Source: UBA6016 sp041915365 (lineage in GTDB: Bacteria; Campylobacterota; Campylobacteria; Campylobacterales; UBA6016). From it: a stretch of DNA of 64,000 nucleotides. Position numbers and translations under genes: made by a program. Positions within the stretch are counted from its first letter, which is position 1. Every line of letters starts with the position of its first letter. Of this stretch, positions 53,311 through 60,688 are shown piece by piece. Location: NCBI GenBank assembly GCA_041915365.1, contig JAYSBP010000006.1:62001-126000 (forward strand). The letters are read 5' to 3'. The notes beneath the pieces were generated by a model. That model was given only the letters and a program-made list of their open reading frames with translations. It was not told where the DNA came from and searched no databases.

Positions 53311-53900
53311 AGGCTTTGATAGCGGAAGATAGCCAAATTATGCGCAAGATAGTGAAGACGAATCTTCAAAAGCTATCGGTCACAAAAATACTTGAAGCCC
53401 CAGATGGAAATGCCGCATTTGCTACGCTAAACGCAAATACCGACATAGAACTTTTGTTTACCGATCTTAATATGCCAAACCTAAACGGTCTTGAGCTTTG
53501 CAAAAAAATTAAACAAAGCGGTGATAAGTTTAAAAACTTAAGAATAGTGGTAATCTCCGAATTTTTAAGTGATTCATCTAGGGAGTCTTTTGGTGCGCTC
53601 GGCATTTCGCATTTTGTTCCAAAGCCTTTTGACTTAAGAGAGTTTAATGATGTCGTCTCACCGCTACTAAGCGATATAAAAAACGGTGTATTGCCACAAG
53701 ACGGCGTTGATATGAGTAAAGATGAGTTTGTAAAGAAGATAAAAGAGGAGCAGCCTCTCGTATCATTAAACGATGAGGAGCTTACCATCAACTTTAATAA
53801 AATAAGCGTCAAAGTCTCTATTGATAAGCTTCTTGAAGCTGGAAAAATAAGAACGGACGACGATGAGGCTGGAAAATATGTCGAACTTAAAGATAAGTAA
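53307..53900 (+). CDS. CheY-like receiver with C-terminal extension
   Basis: A 197-aa protein: receiver about 1-122 with ED at 7-8, phosphoacceptor in LLFTDLNMPNLNG (D53), Ser in VVISEF and Lys in VPKPFD, all intact, followed by a 75-residue tail (MSKDEFVKKIKEEQPLVSLND... KISVKVSIDKLLEAG) with no recognised domain. It overlaps the upstream EAL gene by four bases and the downstream kinase start by some 20 bases. An output role through protein contacts is likely. Confidence 0.8.
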   Translation: MKALIAEDSQIMRKIVKTNLQKLSVTKILEAPDGNAAFATLNANTDIELLFTDLNMPNLNGLELCKKIKQSGDKFKNLRIVVISEFLSDSSRESFGALGISHFVPKPFDLREFNDVVSPLLSDIKNGVLPQDGVDMSKDEFVKKIKEEQPLVSLNDEELTINFNKISVKVSIDKLLEAGKIRTDDDEAGKYVELKDK

Positions 53901-55812
53901 AAATTTAGACTTTAGCATCCTGGTTGTCGATGACAGCCCTTTTATAGTCGAGGTATTAAAGACTTTTTTGGGGAGATTTTCGTCAAACATTTTGGAGGCG
54001 GAGGATGGCAAGCAAGGACTTGATTTATACAAAGCCCATCGGCCTGATTTTATAGTTTCGGACATAGTTATGCCGATTATGAACGGACTTGAGATGAGCA
54101 GGGAAATCAAGGCAATCAACAAAGATGCGTTTATAGTCCTTACAACGGCCGTAGAAGATAAAGACAATCTTGCGGAAGCGATTGAAATATCTATAGACAA
54201 ATACCTCCCAAAACCGATAGACCTCGAACGCCTTGAGCATATTCTGATAACCTTTATAGAGCAATTAACGGCCAAAAAAGCGTTGGAAGACAATAGGCAC
54301 CTTCTTGAGGAATATAGAAAGGCATTGGACTCTGCTGCGATTTTTACGGTAGCCGACACAAACGGTGTCATCAAATACGTTAACGATGAGTTCGTTCACA
54401 CGACCGGATATAGCAAAGAAGAGGCAATTGGACATTCGCATAGCATAGTAAGGCACCCAGAGACTCCAAAAAGTGTTTTTAGGGCGCTATGGGAGAGTAT
54501 ATCGGACAAAAAGATATGGAAGAGTGTCTTGGAAAATAGGACAAAAAGCGGTGAGAGTTTTTTTGTCGATAACACTATAGTCCCGATACTTGGCAGAGAC
54601 GGTGAGATTATAGAGTATATCGGTATATCGTACGACATTACCGGAATTAGAGAGATGAACGAGCGAAATCTGCAATCTATTTTTAACGCCGACGAGTCTT
54701 TGATTATAGTAACTGATGATAGATTTGAGATAAAGATAGTCAACAAATCTATGCTAAAAGTTTTGGGCGCTGATACGATAGCCGATTTCTATGAAGATAA
54801 TGAAGCGATATATGATAAGTTTCTGCCGATAGACGGATTTTTGTCAAAAGAGGATTTGCTCGGCTTTGGGCGCAAAGATAGATATCGTAGATTAAAAAAA
54901 GTTCTGACCGAGGGCGACAAAAGACAGCGCAAGGTAGCTATGCGAACCGCAGATGGCGAAGAGAGATATTACGCAGTCAGAGTAAGTACCGTTAGCGATA
55001 AAATGGTCGTTAATAAGCACTACAATATATTTAGCTTTGTTGATATCACGGAATTGGAGTTGATGAGGCAGCAACAAATAAATAATATCAAGCTAAGCTC
55101 TATAGGAACACTGGCTGCTGGAATAACCCACGAAATAAACACCCCGTTAACATACATCAAAGGCAATCTCGAAATACTAAAAATGGACATAGCCGACGAG
55201 TGCTCACCAGAGCTTGCAAAAAGCTATCTTGCCACTTGTGAGTCTATGGAGGATGGAATACAACGTATGGCGGCCATAGTAGAGTCAATGAGAGAGATAG
55301 CCGGCGTTAGTAGAACGGAAAAAACAGAAGTTAATGTATATACGACGGTTATATATTCGTTACGAATGGTTTATAATAAAGCCAAACAAATATGCAATAT
55401 AACCGTCAACGGCAAGCCGTTTGATATGTCGCTCGACAAGGGCAACGAAAACATCACGATGGTGGCCACTCCACAGCGTTTGGAGCAGATTTGGATTATT
55501 ATTTTGAATAATGCTTTGGATGAGTATGCAAGCTCAAAACTACCGTTTGAACAGCGCCTAATAGATATTCAAGTTTCAAAGAAATTAGATATAATCAAAA
55601 TTGTTATAAAAGATAATGCAGGCGGAATAGAAGAAGCTATGCTACCGCATATATTTGATATTTTCAAAAGCTCAAAACCTCAAAGCGGAATGGGTGTTGG
55701 ACTAAATATAGCAAAGTCGATTGTAGAGGATCACGGAGGCACAATGATCGCAAGAAACGAGGGGGATGGCGCCGTGTTTGAAATAGTCTTTAAAGAAAAA
55801 GAGGAGTCTTGA
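53878..55812 (+). CDS. REC-PAS-PAS histidine kinase, Aer-type first PAS
   Basis: A 644-aa soluble kinase: receiver about 12-128 (D62), PAS1 about 150-255 with SHSIVRHPETPKSVF (Aer-type VRHP at 191-194), PAS2 about 262-395, a dimerisation/phosphoacceptor domain with H418 in GITHEINTPLTYIKG, and the ATPase domain with NNALDEYA (N box), DNAGGI (G1) and GMGVGLNIAKSIVEDHGG (G2). No membrane segment. The ATG at 53878 with GAGG upstream is preferred to 53863. It overlaps the preceding gene and, by four bases, the chemoreceptor gene. Having a receiver at the N-terminus, it may be controlled by another kinase. Confidence 0.88.
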   Translation: MSNLKISKNLDFSILVVDDSPFIVEVLKTFLGRFSSNILEAEDGKQGLDLYKAHRPDFIVSDIVMPIMNGLEMSREIKAINKDAFIVLTTAVEDKDNLAEAIEISIDKYLPKPIDLERLEHILITFIEQLTAKKALEDNRHLLEEYRKALDSAAIFTVADTNGVIKYVNDEFVHTTGYSKEEAIGHSHSIVRHPETPKSVFRALWESISDKKIWKSVLENRTKSGESFFVDNTIVPILGRDGEIIEYIGISYDITGIREMNERNLQSIFNADESLIIVTDDRFEIKIVNKSMLKVLGADTIADFYEDNEAIYDKFLPIDGFLSKEDLLGFGRKDRYRRLKKVLTEGDKRQRKVAMRTADGEERYYAVRVSTVSDKMVVNKHYNIFSFVDITELELMRQQQINNIKLSSIGTLAAGITHEINTPLTYIKGNLEILKMDIADECSPELAKSYLATCESMEDGIQRMAAIVESMREIAGVSRTEKTEVNVYTTVIYSLRMVYNKAKQICNITVNGKPFDMSLDKGNENITMVATPQRLEQIWIIILNNALDEYASSKLPFEQRLIDIQVSKKLDIIKIVIKDNAGGIEEAMLPHIFDIFKSSKPQSGMGVGLNIAKSIVEDHGGTMIARNEGDGAVFEIVFKEKEES

Positions 55813-57125
55813 TGTTTTTTTCGTCAAAAAACGATTGCTTGAAGTATGAAAGTGAAATAAAAGCCTTAAAGGAAGAGCTTGAATTTTATAAGGAGCTTGC
55901 CGGTTTTACAGTCGATGAGGGTGTTTTTGTTATAGACGAGAACGCCGAAGTAATTTTTAAAAATGAGAGCTGTCCGGAGTTTCCTTCAAAGCTAAACAAA
56001 TTTAAAGCCGACTTGTTTGCTGGGGTAAAAAAAATAGAAGACGATAAATGCGAGGCAGATGTCAGAACAAAAAGCCTCCCTGGCGGCAAGTTGCTAATTG
56101 CATTGTCAAGAAAAGAAAATGACCTCAAAAACGATGATGAGCTAATCTCGATGCATCAAACAAGCGTCAAAACGGCTCTTTCAAACACGCAAAAAGCGTT
56201 TGCGGATATGCTAACTAAGTTTGACGTAATGATAGCGCAGTCCAAGGACACTGCCGAGAGCTCAACTGACGGTATGGATATACTAAACAATATAGTAAAT
56301 AGTATGGATAAGCTGTTTACGCTGATGAGCGAAGCAAATGCGATGATGAATTCGCTTGTTGATAGAAGCAATGAAATCTCAAGTGTAATAATGCTCATAA
56401 AAGATATAGCCGAACAAACGAACCTGCTTGCACTAAATGCGGCAATAGAAGCGGCTAGAGCAGGGGAGCAGGGCAGAGGATTTGCCGTTGTTGCGAGTGA
56501 AGTTGGAAAGCTTGCCGAGAAGACGCAAAAAGCCACAAAAGAGATTGCCATAGTTGTTCAGACTATGCAGCAAGAGATAAGCGATACACAAAGAGGAACT
56601 GAGGAGATTGGCGAAATAGTCGGCGTAACAAAAGGTCATGTTGATAGCTTCTCTGAAAAACTTGACATGTTCCAAAAAAATGCTGCAAGAGCGGTATTTG
56701 AGGCTCTCGATATATCAAATCAAGTGTTTGTAAACCTTGCAAAAATAGACCACGTAATTTATAAGAACAACCTATACGCTTATCTATTTGGGCAACTTAC
56801 AGAGTTTAACAAAGTTGATCACCATAATTGTCGTCTTGGTAAGTGGTATGAAGGTGGTGTCGGTAAAAAACAATTTGGGGATATGCCTAGCTATGCAAAA
56901 CTTGAGAGACCGCATTCTGTTGTGCATACTTTTGCAAATGAGCTTGCACAAAAATGCGGCGGTGGACATACGATTGCCTGTAGCAAAAAAGAGGTTGAGG
57001 AAAAAGTTCACGCTATAGAAAATGCAAGTGTGGAAGTTGGTGCTGCGCTAGACCAAATTGTTGCGGAAAAGACACAGCAATTAATGAAAATGGCAGTAAA
57101 AGAACTTTTTGTAGAGGGTAAATAA
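55809..57125 (+). CDS. Soluble methyl-accepting chemotaxis-type receptor with C-terminal CZB domain
   Basis: A 438-aa cytoplasmic receptor with no membrane segment. N-terminal coiled coil (about 8-32) and a small PAS-like domain (about 33-110), the signalling domain (about 130-300) with the canonical hairpin tip EQTNLLALNAAIEAARAGEQ near 199-218, and a CZB domain (about 310-390) with zinc ligands in HVIYKNNLYAYL, DHHNCRLGKWYEG and ERPHSVVH. The cysteine in HxxCxxGxWY is the residue linked to hypochlorite/oxidant sensing in H. pylori TlpD-like receptors. It starts four bases inside the kinase gene's end. Confidence 0.9.
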   Translation: MMFFSSKNDCLKYESEIKALKEELEFYKELAGFTVDEGVFVIDENAEVIFKNESCPEFPSKLNKFKADLFAGVKKIEDDKCEADVRTKSLPGGKLLIALSRKENDLKNDDELISMHQTSVKTALSNTQKAFADMLTKFDVMIAQSKDTAESSTDGMDILNNIVNSMDKLFTLMSEANAMMNSLVDRSNEISSVIMLIKDIAEQTNLLALNAAIEAARAGEQGRGFAVVASEVGKLAEKTQKATKEIAIVVQTMQQEISDTQRGTEEIGEIVGVTKGHVDSFSEKLDMFQKNAARAVFEALDISNQVFVNLAKIDHVIYKNNLYAYLFGQLTEFNKVDHHNCRLGKWYEGGVGKKQFGDMPSYAKLERPHSVVHTFANELAQKCGGGHTIACSKKEVEEKVHAIENASVEVGAALDQIVAEKTQQLMKMAVKELFVEGK

Positions 57126-57500
57126 ATGATAAAACTTATGATAGTTGACGATGAATCGCAAATTACGACGATGCTTGAAAAATGGTTTTCTAAAAATAAA
57201 GAATTTTCTGTAACTACGTTCAATAATCCTGAAATAGCGCTCTCTAGCTTTAATACCGTTAAGCCTGATGTTGTTTTGCTGGATATTATGATGCCTCAAA
57301 TGGATGGTATAGCGACTCTTGAAAAAATAAAAACCATAGAGCCTTCAACAGTTGTCGTCATGATGACGGCTTACTCTACCTTAGATAGAGTGCTTTCAAG
57401 CCATAGACAAGGGGCGGAGAGCTACATCCTAAAGCCGTTTGAGAGTCTATCGGACGTTGAAGAGAAAGTTAGAGCGGCCTACTCCAAAAAGGCAAACTAA
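57126..57500 (+). CDS. Single-domain response regulator
   Basis: A 124-aa receiver with VDDE at 7-10, phosphoacceptor in VVLLDIMMPQMDG (D53), Thr in VMMTAYS and Lys in LKPFE, all intact. No output domain. It begins immediately after the stop of the chemoreceptor gene, making it the likely phosphate target of the cluster's kinase or an adaptor to flagellar control. Its TAA at 57498-57500 overlaps the apparent AUA start of the lipoprotein gene. Confidence 0.88.
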   Translation: MIKLMIVDDESQITTMLEKWFSKNKEFSVTTFNNPEIALSSFNTVKPDVVLLDIMMPQMDGIATLEKIKTIEPSTVVVMMTAYSTLDRVLSSHRQGAESYILKPFESLSDVEEKVRAAYSKKAN

Positions 57501-57979
57501 TAAAACTCAAACTCTCTCTAACTGCTTTGCTTATTTCCGCACTCTTTTTAGGGTGCGCGGATATTCAGCCCACAACCTCAAAAAGCGTTTTTGTAACCAT
57601 AATATCAAAGGGTATTAAATTCTCCGACATGGGCTTTTTCAACGAATACGAAAACAAAAAAAGCCTAGATGTCTACTCTCTTGGCTCGCCTGTATTTAGA
57701 ATAGATTTTGATGACAAAGTATGTTTTGGCTCTAGCTGTGTGAGCAAAGAAGAATTTGTCAAAGACTACATCTCTGAGGCGTTGTATCCTGATGCGATGA
57801 ATGATATTCTAAGCCAAAAACCGCTAAAAATAGACTCAAATATCACCCGTAGCGACGCAGGTTTTACGCAAGAAGCGACGAGTTCTTCCTACCAGCTTAC
57901 ATACACGGTAGACAATAAGGAGATATACTTTTTTGAGCGTACGGGTGGGTTCAAATTGCACTTAAGGTTCCTAGATTGA
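57500..57979 (+). CDS. Small lipoprotein with apparent AUA start codon
   Basis: A 159-aa lipoprotein of unknown function. Read from ATA at 57500 the N-terminus is (M)KLKLSLTALLISALFLGC, a textbook lipoprotein signal with lipobox LFLGC; the only canonical alternative, TTG at 57527, would leave MLISALFLGC without any positive charge. AAAAAGG ends seven bases before the ATA, and the ATA shares its first A with the upstream TAA. The mature part has one Cys pair (VCFGSSC) and beta-rich stretches. Its last four bases overlap the nfo start. A sequencing error changing ATG to ATA is the alternative explanation. Confidence 0.6.
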   Translation: MKLKLSLTALLISALFLGCADIQPTTSKSVFVTIISKGIKFSDMGFFNEYENKKSLDVYSLGSPVFRIDFDDKVCFGSSCVSKEEFVKDYISEALYPDAMNDILSQKPLKIDSNITRSDAGFTQEATSSSYQLTYTVDNKEIYFFERTGGFKLHLRFLD

Positions 57980-58830
57980 AATCGAAAAAACTTGTTGGGG
58001 CGCATGTCAGCGCATCTGGCGGCGTATTTAACGCTCCGCTGAACGCCAAGGCGATAGGGGCAAATGCTTTTGCCTTGTTTTTGAAAAATCAAAAGCAGTG
58101 GAATGCTAAAGATTATGATGATAAAGTGATAGATACTTTTCGTACAAATATGCAAGAGTGTGGCTTTGATGCAAAATCGGTATTGGCGCATGATGGATAT
58201 TTGATAAATCTAGGTTCTCCAGAAGACGAAGCGAGAGCAAAATCAAAAGCCGCATTTTTGGATGAGGCTAGAAGGGCAGAGGAGCTTGGTCTTTTGCTTC
58301 TTAATTTCCACCCCGGAAGTCATCTCAGAAAAATCTCGGAAGACGATTGCCTCAAGCTTATAGCCGAAAGTATGAATGAGACGTTGGCTAAGACAAAAAC
58401 CGTCAAGCTCGTAATCGAAAATACAGCGGGACAGGGTAGCAATATGGGATATAGGTTTGAGCATTTAGCCAGACTTATAGAGCTAACCGATGATAAAAGT
58501 AGAGTGGGCGTATGTCTTGACACTTGCCATACGTTTGCCGCAGGATATGAGTTGAGAGAAAAAAATGGACTTGACGCTACTTTTGATAGCTTTGATAAAA
58601 TAGTCGGGTTTTCATATTTAATGGGTATGCACCTCAATGATTCAAAGGGTGGACTGGGCTCGAAGCTGGACAGACATGATAGTTTGGGTGTCGGTACGAT
58701 AGGACTTGGTTGTTTTGAGTATATCATGAAAGACAACCGTTTTGACGGCATACCGCTTATTTTGGAAACGCCAAATGAGGCGATTTGGCCAGACGAGATA
58801 ATGATGCTTAGAGGTTACGAGGAACGCTGA
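57976..58830 (+). CDS. nfo: Endonuclease IV (AP endonuclease)
   Basis: Cuts DNA 5' of abasic sites in base excision repair. The 284-aa TIM-barrel protein has GAHVSASGGVFNAP near 8-21, NLGSPEDEARAKSK, LNFHPGSHL near 95 (zinc His), IENTAGQGSNMGYRFE near 138-153, GVCLDTCHTFAAGY near 176-189, HLNDSKGGLGSKLDRHD near 221 and LETPNEAIW near 262. All zinc ligand blocks are present. It starts with TTG overlapping the lipoprotein stop and ends one base before the amidotransferase gene. Confidence 0.95.
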   Translation: MKSKKLVGAHVSASGGVFNAPLNAKAIGANAFALFLKNQKQWNAKDYDDKVIDTFRTNMQECGFDAKSVLAHDGYLINLGSPEDEARAKSKAAFLDEARRAEELGLLLLNFHPGSHLRKISEDDCLKLIAESMNETLAKTKTVKLVIENTAGQGSNMGYRFEHLARLIELTDDKSRVGVCLDTCHTFAAGYELREKNGLDATFDSFDKIVGFSYLMGMHLNDSKGGLGSKLDRHDSLGVGTIGLGCFEYIMKDNRFDGIPLILETPNEAIWPDEIMMLRGYEER

Positions 58831-58831
58831 T

Positions 58832-59401
58832 ATGATTTTGATGATAGATAATTATGATAGTTTTACCTATAACGTCGTTCAATATTTTAAGGAGCTTGGT
58901 GCAGACTTAAAAGTTATACGAAACGATGAGATGACCGTAGAGGAGATAGAGGCCTTAAATCCCGAAAAAATTATTATCTCTCCTGGGCCTTCCACTCCAA
59001 ATGAAGCTGGCGTGAGCCTTGAGGTCATAAAAAAGCTTGGAGGTAAAATTCCAATTCTCGGTATTTGTCTCGGTCATCAGGCCATAGGTCAAGCCTTTGG
59101 CGGTATTGTTGACAGGGCGCCAAATATGATGCACGGCAAAACGTCGCAGATGAATATCTGCAAAGACTCTCCAATTTTCAAAGACGTGCCAAAAGAGTTT
59201 ACGGCAACTAGGTACCATTCGCTTATCGTTGATAAAAATAGCATACCTTCTTGCATTATCCCGACGGCATTTAGCGCAGATGACGGAGAGATAATGGCCC
59301 TTGAGGTGGAGGGCAAGCCAATCTACGGAGTACAATTTCATCCGGAGTCTATACTCTCGGAGTATGGGCACAAAATATTTGAAAACTTTTTAAAACTATA
59401 A
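58832..59401 (+). CDS. trpG: Glutamine amidotransferase, anthranilate/aminodeoxychorismate synthase component II
   Basis: Supplies ammonia from glutamine. The 189-aa class I amidotransferase has DNYDSFTYNVVQYF near 6, ISPGPSTPNEAG near 50, the nucleophile cysteine in GICLGHQAIGQAFGG near 77-91, and His/Glu of the triad in VQFHPESILSEYG near 169-181. TrpG and PabA cannot be told apart from this sequence; as the only such gene in the window it probably partners the TrpE at 25.9 kb, perhaps serving both pathways. Confidence 0.88.
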   Translation: MILMIDNYDSFTYNVVQYFKELGADLKVIRNDEMTVEEIEALNPEKIIISPGPSTPNEAGVSLEVIKKLGGKIPILGICLGHQAIGQAFGGIVDRAPNMMHGKTSQMNICKDSPIFKDVPKEFTATRYHSLIVDKNSIPSCIIPTAFSADDGEIMALEVEGKPIYGVQFHPESILSEYGHKIFENFLKL

Positions 59402-59404
59402 AAT

Positions 59405-60634
59405 ATGATAAAGCTACTCGGCTCTAAACTTTTTTTTGGAGTCTTTTTGCCGCTTTATGCGGCTATATTATTTTTATATCCCAGCTATCTCTCAATTAGC
59501 CATTATGAGGCCGTTATTTTTTATGAAGACGGTGGTTATCTCGGTATTATTACGAGATTTTTTTGCGGTGTTTTTGGGCAAAACGATTTTGCTTTGCGCA
59601 GCTTTTTTATAGTGTTATTTTTATCTTCCCTTCCTCTTTTTTACCTAATTTCAAAAAAAGTTCTCAGGCTAGACACCGATGCTAGAGTGGCTACTGTTAT
59701 ATTTTGTCTCCTACCGGCAGCGCCACTCTCTGCGCTACTTGTGACAAAATCAGCGGTAATTATTTTTATTACCTTGCTTTTTATATATTTGTATGGGATT
59801 GGACGCTCGCTACTTTCTTTTGCTGTGCTAGCTATGGCGGCGATGCTTGACGGGGCTTTTGCGATTTTATTTTTGTCGCTCATATTTTACGCAATCCGTA
59901 GAAAAGACAATTTATTGATTGCTGTAAGCATAGCTTTGTTTGGTATTTCGATGGGGCTTTTTGGTTTTGATGATGGCGGCAGGCCGAGAGGTTATTTTCT
60001 CGATACTTTTGGGGTTTATAGTTTGATATTTTCACCTCTTTTATTTTTGTATTTCATATTTGCTATTTACAAGATAAATCCTAGTGAGAGACCGATAGGC
60101 TGGTATATATCTTTTTGGGCGCTTCTCTTTTCTCTTTTGCTCTCTTTTCGCCAAAAAATTATGATTTATGATTTTGCTCCTTTTGTCGTCGTCGCCATCC
60201 CGTTTATGCTAAAAACTTTTTTTGCATCATATAGAATAAGAATAGGCAAAAACAAACGTCTTTATGAAAGCGGGTTTGCAATTACCATCGTATCGCTTTC
60301 CGCAATGAGCGCTGTCTCCCTTTTTAATTATCCGATTTATGGCGTGCTACAAAACAAGACAAATCATTTTGCATATAACTATCAAGTTGCAAAAGAGCTT
60401 GCCGCTTCGTTAAAAGATATGAATATCGACAGATGTGCGATAGATGACCGTGAAATGGCACTTAGACTCAGATTTTACGGTATAAACTACGGTAGTGACT
60501 ACTTCATTAGCAAAAAACAAATGCCAAACAGCAAAAAAGTTTCGATTGTATACAGTAATACTGAAGTTGCTATTTACTATGTTACTAAAATAAACGTTTT
60601 GCAGCCTAATTATAATCAAAAATATACTTTTTAA
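59405..60634 (+). CDS. Polytopic membrane protein, GT-C-like
   Basis: A 409-aa protein with about ten membrane segments and a C-terminal soluble domain of about 95 residues (from about 315). The early loop with FYEDGGYLGIITRFFCGVFG (near 40-59) and the RLDTDARVATVIF helix resemble the ArnT/PMT-type glycosyltransferase C superfamily, which transfer sugars from polyprenyl-phosphate donors, but I see no decisive motif. It begins three bases after trpG and is the last gene of the long + strand run; 54 bp later aclB starts. Confidence 0.6.
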   Translation: MIKLLGSKLFFGVFLPLYAAILFLYPSYLSISHYEAVIFYEDGGYLGIITRFFCGVFGQNDFALRSFFIVLFLSSLPLFYLISKKVLRLDTDARVATVIFCLLPAAPLSALLVTKSAVIIFITLLFIYLYGIGRSLLSFAVLAMAAMLDGAFAILFLSLIFYAIRRKDNLLIAVSIALFGISMGLFGFDDGGRPRGYFLDTFGVYSLIFSPLLFLYFIFAIYKINPSERPIGWYISFWALLFSLLLSFRQKIMIYDFAPFVVVAIPFMLKTFFASYRIRIGKNKRLYESGFAITIVSLSAMSAVSLFNYPIYGVLQNKTNHFAYNYQVAKELAASLKDMNIDRCAIDDREMALRLRFYGINYGSDYFISKKQMPNSKKVSIVYSNTEVAIYYVTKINVLQPNYNQKYTF

Positions 60635-60656
60635 TTTTTTTCTCTTTTAAAGATGT

Positions 60657-60662
60657 TACAAT
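60657..60662 (+). promoter_or_regulatory. Probable -10 box of the aclBA operon
   Basis: TACAAT preceded by a T-rich run, 26 bases before the aclB ATG; a strong ribosome site AGGAGAGG is at 60678-60685. The upstream 25 bases are T/A-rich as in Campylobacterota promoters. No transcription terminator is obvious after the preceding gene. Confidence 0.45.
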
Positions 60663-60688
60663 TTGATAAATAAGTAGAGGAGAGGTAT

